A DNA stretch of 5,270 nt from Bacteriovoracaceae bacterium. Its GTDB lineage: Bacteria; Bdellovibrionota; Bacteriovoracia; Bacteriovoracales; Bacteriovoracaceae. A program made the position numbers and the translations under genes. Under the pieces are notes generated by a model. The model was not told the origin of the DNA, did no database searches, and saw only the letters and a list, made by a program, of their open reading frames with translations. Location of the stretch: assembly GCA_947442115.1 (NCBI GenBank), contig CANEVK010000208.1:1-5270 (forward strand), written 5' to 3'. Below, piece by piece: positions 1 through 4,278 of the stretch. The first letter of the stretch is position 1. Each line of letters begins with the position of its first letter.

Positions 1-221
1 GCTTTGCGAAAGTGAGAGTGGCCGATTCTGCTAGTGGGAAAGGCAAGAGTGGTGGTTACAGAGTTATTTACTTTGATCTACCGAAATTAGAAGTGACGTT
101 TCTCTTTCTGCTTTATCCAAAGTCAGTGAAGGAGAATCTAACTCAGAAACAAGTGGCTGCCTTAAAAGCAGCATCACAGGAGCTAAAGTTATGGCAACCA
201 AGCAAAAAAAGACAAAAGTAA
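1..221 (+). CDS. HigB2/RelE-family toxin of a type II toxin-antitoxin pair (5' end outside window)
   Basis: The reading frame is open from the left edge, so the gene starts upstream. The GTG at 12 is only an internal codon (it is preceded in frame by F-A-K) and should not be taken as the start. The visible C-terminal part has the typical HigB2/RelE-like core: V-R-V-A-D, then GKGKSGGYRVIYF, a hydrophobic strand (FLFLLYPKS), then a helix after N-L-T with QVAALKAASQEL. Known members are ribosome-dependent mRNA interferases that block translation and are neutralised by the downstream HTH antitoxin. The gene overlaps the antitoxin by 31 bases, which fits the toxin-first order of higBA operons. The protein ends in a lysine-rich tail (PSKKRQK). 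The family call is strong. Activity cannot be judged because the N-terminal residues are missing. Confidence 0.85.
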   Translation, partial: FAKVRVADSASGKGKSGGYRVIYFDLPKLEVTFLFLLYPKSVKENLTQKQVAALKAASQELKLWQPSKKRQK

Positions 222-529
222 CTTCAAAGAACTTTGGTGACCTTCTACTTCAGTCTGTAGATCAAGGCCTTAAGTACACGCGTGGTGAAATGACATTAAG
301 GGAATCGGTTGCGAAACTGACTCCTACTCCACCCGACTTCAGTTCAAAGGCCATAAAGGATCTTCGAACTCGTTTCGATCTCACGCAAGACTTGCTCGCT
401 CAACTCTTAGGAGTGAAACCGTCTGCGGTGAAACATTGGGAGCAAGGAATTCGCAAACCGTCTGCGAGTGTCAGAAGACTTTTGCAGATTATTGAAGTTG
501 AACCAGATATTTTGGAGAAGATCGCCTAA
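191..529 (+). CDS. HigA-type XRE-family antitoxin
   Basis: A 112-residue protein. Residues 1-50 include a Lys-rich start and a GLKYTRGEMTLRES segment, the pattern seen in HigA2 antitoxins, where this part contacts the toxin. Residues 54-105 form a Cro/C1-type helix-turn-helix: LRTRFDLTQDLLAQLLGV, then the recognition helix KPSAVKHWEQG and RKPSA. Members bind and neutralise HigB and repress their own operon. The start at 191 is supported by an AGGAG Shine-Dalgarno at 178-182, 8 bases ahead of the ATG and inside the toxin gene. The stop codon TAA shares its last base with the next gene's ATG, which indicates translational coupling. The operon promoter and operator should lie left of the window. 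Confidence 0.9.
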   Translation: MATKQKKTKVTSKNFGDLLLQSVDQGLKYTRGEMTLRESVAKLTPTPPDFSSKAIKDLRTRFDLTQDLLAQLLGVKPSAVKHWEQGIRKPSASVRRLLQIIEVEPDILEKIA

Positions 530-768
530 TGACAAAAAACAAAGCGCCAAAGAAGCTTATTGTCTCAATGAAATCTTCATCAGAGGCAATGGCAGATTTC
601 AAGAAAGCCTTTCAAGACGTCAGCAAGGGACGGCTCAAGGGAACTCACTACGAAATCTCCTTCGATAATAAGAAAGGCTTCGATCGGTTTGTAAAAAATA
701 TTGGAATCCTGTTGCTGAAACTTGTTTTTTCATCCAAAGTGTTTTTCTCCATAAATATGCTCTGGTAG
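529..768 (+). CDS. Third ORF of the toxin-antitoxin operon; probably a truncated HVO_A0114-like putative DNA-binding protein
   Basis: A 79-residue ORF whose ATG overlaps the antitoxin stop by one base (TAATG). A GGAG at 514-517 lies upstream. Residues 8-60 (KKLIVSMKS, a helix with DFKKAFQDVSKGR, then HYEISFDNKKGFDRFVKNIGIL) resemble from memory the N-terminal part of HVO_A0114-type putative transcriptional regulators: a short strand, a helix, a Y-x-I-S-F strand, then the lead-in to a winged helix. Those proteins continue for several dozen residues through the winged helix. Here the frame stops after about 20 hydrophobic residues (LLLKLVFSSKVFFSINMLW). I infer 3' truncation, since the following DNA carries a decayed fragment of an unrelated minus-strand gene. 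It might encode an altered product or be non-functional. The family assignment is tentative. Confidence 0.55.
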   Translation: MTKNKAPKKLIVSMKSSSEAMADFKKAFQDVSKGRLKGTHYEISFDNKKGFDRFVKNIGILLLKLVFSSKVFFSINMLW

Positions 769-814
769 TCTATGATTAGATGAATCTGTGCCTTACGTAC
801 TTAAATAGAGTCCA
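759..814 (-). pseudogene. Decayed fragment related to the small exported-protein gene at 3126-3326
   Basis: On the minus strand this stretch reads W-T-L-F-K, then after a one-base shift VRKAQIHLIID followed by Y-Q-S. The intact gene at 3126-3326 encodes WILFQVRKAQIHLILD followed by S-Q-A-S. At DNA level 774-814 aligns with 3219-3260 over 42 columns with 36 identities and one gap. The gap is the frameshift. The copy has no start codon, and similarity ends just before the stop codon of the RhuM gene (817-819). It is best read as the leftover of a paralogue whose N-terminal part was lost when the neighbouring DNA was rearranged. Confidence 0.6.
774..814 (+). repeat. Left copy of a direct repeat flanking the RhuM/protease/lipoprotein block
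   Basis: Same-strand match to 3219-3260. The best conserved core is AGATGAATCTG, then GCCTTACG, ACTT and TCCA. Five mismatches and one gap occur in 42 columns. The copies are 2.4 kb apart and lie outside the three genes of the middle block. The repeat coincides with coding sequence of a small gene family, so it could be a duplicated gene segment rather than a true attachment site. Confidence 0.75.
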
Positions 815-816
815 TA

Positions 817-1881
817 TTATTTAGATTTCTTAGTTAGTGCTTTTTTTGCAAACTTATCAAAATCACTGGTCGGTTCGGTGGCTTCAATCAGCCGTTGATT
901 TGCTTCGTGTTTATTAAATTCTTTTTCAGCGTGTTCAAGTGCCATCTGGTGAGATATTTTTCCAGCATGTGTGAGAATATTCTTTTCATTGAACTGCAAA
1001 AAACCATCTAACTTTTTCACCCAGTCGGCCATGTGCATTTGCTTTCGGCTCAAGGCTTGATCTTCGGCATAGTCTAAATACATTGTTACCACGCGGTTCA
1101 ACGCTTGAAGTTCTTCTTCGTTCAAATAATTTTTTGCAATTGCCACATCAGATTTACGAATTGGCCCATCAGGTGAATTCTTCCAATTGGTAAGACCCAT
1201 ATTCTTTTTTGTAGCATCAGCACGGGATTTAATCACCTCAGCAGCGGTTTTTCCGTGAGTGGCCCAGTGGAGCTTATTTTGAACGGTGGCATAGAATTCT
1301 TGCGTAATTTTCGCGCGACCGTCGTAATCAATGCTAGTCGCATATATATCAGTAATTTTTTGATAGAATCGTCTCTCAGAAGCTCGAATGTCTCGGATAC
1401 GAAGAATAAGCTCATCGAAGTAATCTTGCCCAATGGACTTGCCTTCCTTGAGTCTTTCATCATCCATAACGAAGCCCTTAACCAGCAGCTCCTGCAATTG
1501 TGCCGTGGCCCATTGACGAAACTGGGTTCCACGGGAACTTCTCACTCGATAGCCTACGGCAAGGATGGCTTCCAGGTTGAAGTGGTCTACAGTGCGGGTA
1601 ACCTCACGTTTCCCCTCAGTTTGAACTATCCGGAATTTCCGGATAGTTGCTTCCGGTGCTAGTTCATTCTCATCATAGATATTAACAATATGCTCATTGA
1701 TGGTTTTTACGGAAACTTGATAAAGTTCGGCCATTGCTTTCTGTGAAAGCCAGACATTCTTTTCCTCAAACCGCACTTGAACTTTGGTGTGCCCGTCCGT
1801 TGATTGGAAGAGAACCATTTCGCCATGCGGTTCGATTTTTACAGTCTTTTTTGAGGCTGATTTTTTATTTTTGGCATTCAT
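817..1881 (-). CDS. RhuM-family protein
   Basis: A complete 354-residue protein, about the usual length for the family named after Salmonella RhuM (virulence_RhuM). Family signatures are clear: WLSQKAMAELYQVSVKTINEH at about 44-64 (a helix-turn-helix-like N-terminal part), ATIRKFRIVQTEG at 78-90, HFNLEAILAVGYRVRS at 100-115, RGTQFRQWATAQL at 117-129, KGFVMDDERLK at 135-145, and RDIRASERRFYQKITDIYATS at 163-183. The C-terminal half is helical. Both ends carry lysine-rich tails. The biochemical function of RhuM proteins is not established. They occur in pathogenicity islands, near restriction-modification systems and other accessory loci, and some are fused to Fic/Doc domains. No strong Shine-Dalgarno precedes the ATG at 1881. 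The gene is divergent from the protease gene, sharing a 95-base spacer. Confidence 0.92.
   Translation of the reverse strand: MNAKNKKSASKKTVKIEPHGEMVLFQSTDGHTKVQVRFEEKNVWLSQKAMAELYQVSVKTINEHIVNIYDENELAPEATIRKFRIVQTEGKREVTRTVDHFNLEAILAVGYRVRSSRGTQFRQWATAQLQELLVKGFVMDDERLKEGKSIGQDYFDELILRIRDIRASERRFYQKITDIYATSIDYDGRAKITQEFYATVQNKLHWATHGKTAAEVIKSRADATKKNMGLTNWKNSPDGPIRKSDVAIAKNYLNEEELQALNRVVTMYLDYAEDQALSRKQMHMADWVKKLDGFLQFNEKNILTHAGKISHQMALEHAEKEFNKHEANQRLIEATEPTSDFDKFAKKALTKKSK
1624..1648. repeat. Perfect 12-bp inverted repeat inside the RhuM gene
   Basis: The arm AACTATCCGGAA (1624-1635) is followed by one T and by its exact reverse complement (1637-1648). On the coding strand it covers the codons for the T-I-R-K-F-R-I-V segment, which is conserved in RhuM proteins. 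It may be a chance product of these codons or a protein-binding site or hairpin within the gene. Confidence 0.85.
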
Positions 1882-1943
1882 TTGTACTTAAACTTTAACA
1901 TTTCATTTGCGTGGGTATAAAGCTATTTTCCCAATATTTAATC

Positions 1944-1971
1944 TTTAACGGTTTACGCAAAATGGTATAGT
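1944..1971 (+). promoter_or_regulatory. Extended -10 promoter giving a probable leaderless transcript of the protease gene
   Basis: TATAGT at 1966-1971 (5 of 6 bases of TATAAT) is preceded by TG at 1963-1964, which makes an extended -10 element. A weak -35, TTTAAC at 1944-1949, lies 16 bases upstream. Transcription would begin about 6-7 bases after the -10, at or next to the ATG at 1977. No Shine-Dalgarno is visible, and an in-frame TAG at 1968-1970 rules out an upstream start. The promoter position is inference. Confidence 0.55.
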
Positions 1972-1976
1972 TTTAT

Positions 1977-2705
1977 ATGCCGTTATTTTTTTTCTTTTTT
2001 ATAACATCTTTTATATGGGCTTCGGAGCCACCCTGTTCAGAATTCGAATTTCTTGTGAAAGCTCACGAGGTTCAGGCCTATCAAAGAACGGATGGAACTC
2101 ACGTTTCTTCAGCATCCAAAAATAATTATTGTCGAGAATATTTTATTGGTACCAAAAGTTGGGTTAAAGGATTTAGAGATACGCCACTTCAAGACTGGCC
2201 TTATCCAGAAAGATTTAAAAAATGGACTAAACTTGAAAAAGAAATAATATTGAAAATTATTTCGAATTGGCCTGATATTTATCAAAACTGGAAAGGGGCG
2301 GTAATTCATCGTGCCGAAAAATCAATCTTTAAAGATAATCCAGGTGCATCACTCCCCAGAGCCAATGCTATCATCATATATGACAATTTCTTCAGACAAA
2401 AAAATCGTGAACCGATCCTTGCTCACGAATTAGCTCATATTCATATTCTACAACTCAACCCAGATAAAATGAAGGCCATTCTCAAGCTATCAGGCTGGGA
2501 CATAAGTTCTACATCACAGCCAAAATGGACTGGAGAAGCCTCACCTTTAAAAGAAGATTCAAAAGTAAATCCTGGAGAGGATTTATCCAATCATATCGAA
2601 GATTATTTATACTCACCCAAAGACTTAATAAGAACACGACCTCACATTTATTCCCTGCTGAAGGATTTGCTGGGCCCAGACTTCAAAATCAAGGACCAAA
2701 AATGA
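1977..2705 (+). CDS. Secreted HELAH-motif zinc metalloprotease-like protein
   Basis: A 242-residue protein. Residues 1-15 (MPLFFFFFITSFIWA) form a hydrophobic export signal, unusual in lacking a positive charge, with likely cleavage before SEPP. A region with VQAYQRTDGTHVSS (32-45) follows. The catalytic-type motif is PILAHELAHIHI (147-157): HELAH fits HExxH, with H150 and H154 as zinc ligands and E151 as catalytic base. A later GEDLSNHIEDYLYSP (200-214) matches the ED-rich helix that supplies the third, glutamate ligand in many gluzincins (E201 the likely candidate). The protein should act in the periplasm or outside the cell, and its substrate is unknown. It resembles similar secreted proteins in Bdellovibrio-like genomes (from memory). 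The gene is AT-rich, begins directly after its promoter, and overlaps the next gene by four bases. The catalytic class is well supported, activity is not. Confidence 0.75.
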   Translation: MPLFFFFFITSFIWASEPPCSEFEFLVKAHEVQAYQRTDGTHVSSASKNNYCREYFIGTKSWVKGFRDTPLQDWPYPERFKKWTKLEKEIILKIISNWPDIYQNWKGAVIHRAEKSIFKDNPGASLPRANAIIIYDNFFRQKNREPILAHELAHIHILQLNPDKMKAILKLSGWDISSTSQPKWTGEASPLKEDSKVNPGEDLSNHIEDYLYSPKDLIRTRPHIYSLLKDLLGPDFKIKDQK

Positions 2706-3166
2706 AACTTATCTTTTTTCTTATGCTCATTACTTCATGCAGTACTTTTAGCATAAATGATTATTCTCAAACTATTCCTCAAATTCAAAAATGTTGGAAG
2801 AAGCAGGATGTTGCCTGTATTGAGCAATATTTTGGAAAACCTCAGGAACGCACAAAAGATTCTATGATTTACTCCTCGGATGGAAGTCCCACTCTAAAAG
2901 TTTTTTTAAATGATCAGAAAATTGTCAGCATTTTCTATTGGATTCTAGATCCAAAGTATGCAAACTCAAATAGCGTCAAAAATCTTCTACCGTCTGACGA
3001 TTGGAAAATAGAAAAAATCCCAGAAACAAATCCGCATGTTGTGAATCTTGCAGAAGCAAACTTTAGCAGAAAGTTAAAATCATCCTTCCTTACATATGAG
3101 CTTGATTCCGAGAAAAAAGTTAGAATCATTTATTGGGGTGGGGACTATATGAAGATGGAATTCTAA
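2702..3166 (+). CDS. Putative lipoprotein coupled to the metalloprotease gene
   Basis: A 154-residue protein. The ATG at 2702 overlaps the protease TGA (ATGA), and an AAGGA Shine-Dalgarno at 2691-2695 lies 6 bases ahead. The same frame is open further upstream to 2525, but that part overlaps the protease gene, and only the 2702 start gives an export signal. MKLIFFLMLITSC is a lipoprotein signal peptide with lipobox I-T-S-C, C13 being the lipidated residue. The mature part has a CWKKQDVACIEQYFGKPQE segment (29-47) followed by beta-rich sequence (LKVFLNDQKIVSIFYW). This layout resembles small SmpA/BamE-like or other two-layer lipoproteins, but I do not recognise the family. Tight coupling suggests a protein working with the protease, for example as an inhibitor, immunity factor or anchor. 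That role is inference. Confidence 0.7.
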   Translation: MKLIFFLMLITSCSTFSINDYSQTIPQIQKCWKKQDVACIEQYFGKPQERTKDSMIYSSDGSPTLKVFLNDQKIVSIFYWILDPKYANSNSVKNLLPSDDWKIEKIPETNPHVVNLAEANFSRKLKSSFLTYELDSEKKVRIIYWGGDYMKMEF

Positions 3167-3326
3167 TTCTTCTTGGCAACGTCATCGCCTTTGGCCACTT
3201 AGATGCTTGTGAATCCAAGATAAGATGAATCTGGGCCTTACGAACTTGAAAAAGAATCCAAGGAAGTTTTCCAGAAGCTACAGCGAATATGGCGAAGGTT
3301 ACTGCGATTGCGGTTAAAGACTTCAT
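3126..3326 (-). CDS. Small exported protein with a WILFQVRKAQIHLILD segment, 3' end possibly altered
   Basis: A 66-residue ORF. Residues 1-19 (MKSLTAIAVTFAIFAVASG) look like a signal peptide. The conserved-looking core is KLPWILFQVRKAQIHLILD (20-38), then SQASKWPKAMTLP (39-51). The core recurs as a decayed copy at 759-814, so it was a real protein segment and not a chance ORF. The last 15 or so residues (RRIRIPSSYSPHPNK) are read antisense to the end of the lipoprotein gene, which overlaps by 41 bases. That tail may not be original, and the gene may have lost its true 3' end. Only a weak ribosome site (AGTGGGA) precedes the ATG. The function is unknown. Confidence 0.5.
   Translation of the reverse strand: MKSLTAIAVTFAIFAVASGKLPWILFQVRKAQIHLILDSQASKWPKAMTLPRRIRIPSSYSPHPNK
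3219..3260 (+). repeat. Right copy of the direct repeat flanking the RhuM/protease/lipoprotein block
   Basis: Partner of 774-814 (36 identities in 42 columns). It lies inside the small exported-protein gene and encodes its W-I-L-F to L-I-L-D segment on the minus strand. This copy is in frame and the left copy carries a one-base deletion, so this one is probably closer to the ancestral state. Confidence 0.75.
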
Positions 3327-3349
3327 AAAAATATCCCACTTTTAATTAA

Positions 3350-3389
3350 GCCCACTCTAGAACGAAGTGTATTCCTTTCTAGAGTGGGC
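3350..3389. repeat. 13-bp perfect inverted repeat (hairpin) upstream of the small exported-protein gene
   Basis: Arm GCCCACTCTAGAA (3350-3362) and its exact reverse complement (3377-3389) enclose a 14-base loop. No T-run follows on either strand, so it does not look like a standard terminator. It ends 23 bases before the ATG of the minus-strand gene (3326). It would form a stable hairpin in that gene's leader, or it may be the remnant of a small mobile element. Confidence 0.8.
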
Positions 3390-3625
3390 CGGTTGAGCCG
3401 CTTGAAATTTTGATTTTGGAGTCTGTACTACCGGCATTTCTGGTAGCACTGAAAGAGAGAAAACTCTGTGACGTTTTAAGAAAAGTACCACAATTGGTAG
3501 CTAAGCAGGTGTCTTTTGCGTGACTTCCAGTTACCTTCGAGAAGTGAGAAAACTCGATCGATTAATCACGTTTCCCGTGTGTTTTTCGTTATTTGCCTGT
3601 GTTTTTGATGATTTTTTTTTGAAAC
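3390..3625. other. Non-coding stretch with several short hairpins; possible structured RNA
   Basis: No convincing gene is seen here. On the plus strand there are, in order: a 7-bp hairpin CTACCGG/CTGGTAG with a 5-base loop (3428-3446); a bulged hairpin CAC..AGAG/CTCTGTG (about 3447-3470); a 5-bp hairpin TACCA/TGGTA (3486-3499); and a 4-bp CACG/CGTG hairpin (3567-3579) followed by TGTTTTT. TGGTAGC occurs twice (3441-3447 and 3495-3501), and GAGAAAACTC occurs twice (3457-3466 and 3546-3555). A nine-T run lies at 3612-3620. This could be a small RNA, operator sites, or chance structure. No known riboswitch consensus could be matched. Confidence 0.3.
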
Positions 3626-3626
3626 C

Positions 3627-3651
3627 AAAAAAGAGTTTTTAATTCTCTTTT
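3627..3651 (-). terminator. Probable terminator of the tRNA-fMet transcript
   Basis: Reading the minus strand beyond the tRNA, AAAAGAG (3651-3645), a 9-base loop and CTCTTTT (3635-3629) form a hairpin ending in a run of six T. It begins 14 bases past the encoded CCA. The stem is AT-rich and so only moderately stable. Confidence 0.6.
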
Positions 3652-3665
3652 CTTATACCGAAATT

Positions 3666-3742
<77 letters not shown>

Positions 3743-3775
3743 TCTTAAAGAGACAAACTCTTTTAAATTAAAGCA

Positions 3776-3804
3776 TTTGTAAGCTTTCAAGCAGCGATTG
3801 TAAA
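3776..3804 (-). promoter_or_regulatory. Probable sigma-70-type promoter for tRNA-fMet
   Basis: On the minus strand TTTACA (3804-3799, 5 of 6 matches to TTGACA) is followed after 17 bases by TACAAA (3781-3776, 4 of 6 matches to TATAAT). The start would be about 3769, leaving a short 5' leader of roughly 27 bases containing an AAAGAG/CTCTTT inverted repeat (about 3748-3764). An overlapping alternative with TTGAAA as -35 exists nearby. Confidence 0.5.
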
Positions 3805-3808
3805 GCCC

Positions 3809-3829
3809 AAAATGGAAACTTCCCATTTT
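3809..3829. repeat. Operator-like inverted repeat upstream of the tRNA promoter
   Basis: AAAATGG (3809-3815) and CCATTTT (3823-3829) around a 7-base centre that contains a further GGAA/TTCC symmetry. It lies just upstream of the tRNA -35 box and between two divergent transcription units. A binding site for a dimeric regulator is possible but unproven. Confidence 0.4.
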
Positions 3830-3878
3830 CCTCAGTTATCAACAGAAAAACCGAAAACTTTAGTCCAGCATAAATAGC

Positions 3879-3905
3879 TAAATTTTAAGAGAAATACCCC
3901 GATAC
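3879..3905 (+). promoter_or_regulatory. Sigma-28 (FliA)-type promoter of the unknown gene at 3941
   Basis: TAAATTTT (3879-3886), 11 bases, then CCCGATAC (3898-3905). The FliA consensus is TAAAGTTT-N11-GCCGATAA, so 7 of 8 and 6 of 8 bases match with exact spacing. Transcription would start near 3912, about 30 bases before the ATG. FliA-like motifs are reported for attack-phase genes of Bdellovibrio, which would fit the suspected host. Confidence 0.65.
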
Positions 3906-3940
3906 TTAATACGTGAGCGAAATTTAACGGAGCATTGCCT

Positions 3941-4249
3941 ATGCATCAATTAAGTAAAAAAGAGCAAGAAATTCTGATCAAGCTGAACGTCGAGGAGATG
4001 TCCCCAACTCAAGTGAGACTCATCAAAAATATCACCTCTCTTCTCACAAGTGTTGTGACGGCAGAAGATGAAAGCGAATATTTTGATACAAGTTCGGAAC
4101 TTTTTAAAAAACTAGCAGAGCTCGTAAAACATTCTCAGTTTGCCGAAAGTCATCGTAATATGAATTACGGCGATCAGGCCGTCGAATACTCACTCGCTAA
4201 TCTTTCAGACGCAATCGAGACAAAAAATCTTCAAAACATAGATAACTAA
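3941..4249 (+). CDS. Unknown small, mostly helical protein
   Basis: A 102-residue protein of unrecognised family. The start is set at the ATG at 3941, because a GGAG at 3929-3932 lies 8 bases upstream. The in-frame TTG at 3935 would be only 2 bases from it. There is no signal peptide, membrane segment or cysteine, so it is probably cytoplasmic. The sequence is rich in E, K, L and S and predicted helical throughout (LSKKEQEILIKLNVEEM, then TQVRLIKNITSLLTSVV, SSELFKKLAELVKH, and QAVEYSLANLSDAIE). It may be a helical bundle or adaptor. It stands alone behind a FliA-type promoter and ends directly at a strong hairpin terminator. A role in motility or in the free-swimming stage is a guess from the promoter only. 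Confidence 0.75.
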   Translation: MHQLSKKEQEILIKLNVEEMSPTQVRLIKNITSLLTSVVTAEDESEYFDTSSELFKKLAELVKHSQFAESHRNMNYGDQAVEYSLANLSDAIETKNLQNIDN

Positions 4250-4278
4250 AAGAATGCCTCCTCTGAGGAGGCATTCTT
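4250..4278. terminator. Bidirectional hairpin terminator between convergent genes
   Basis: A 13-bp perfect stem, AAGAATGCCTCCT (4250-4262) with AGGAGGCATTCTT (4266-4278), around a CTG loop. It begins one base after the stop of the plus-strand gene. The stop codon of the minus-strand gene (4279-4277) overlaps its other edge. It can serve both directions, with only short T-rich tails. Confidence 0.85.

Noticed and set aside
12..14. GTG as start of the toxin gene
   Set aside because: The frame is open to the edge and the family needs a longer N-terminal part. The codon is internal.
1255..1662. 135-codon plus-strand frame inside the RhuM gene
   Set aside because: It is antisense to the well-conserved RhuM core, has no Shine-Dalgarno and resembles nothing known.
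1897..1971. Inverted TTTGCGT motifs in the RhuM/protease spacer as a shared operator
   Set aside because: ATTTGCGT and ATTTTGCGT occur in opposite orientation, but they are short, differ in flanks and sit asymmetrically. Too weak to annotate.
2525..2701. Upstream extension of the lipoprotein frame
   Set aside because: It overlaps the protease gene in another frame. The ATG at 2702 has a Shine-Dalgarno and a lipoprotein signal directly after it.
3421..3540. Possible c-di-GMP-I riboswitch (expected in Bdellovibrio)
   Set aside because: Fragments such as GTCACGCA on the minus strand resemble part of the consensus, but the conserved GACGCAAAGCC core and paired stems are absent on both strands.
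3836..3845. TTATCAACA, one base from a DnaA box
   Set aside because: A single imperfect copy with no cluster and no dnaA or dnaN gene nearby. Not evidence of an origin.
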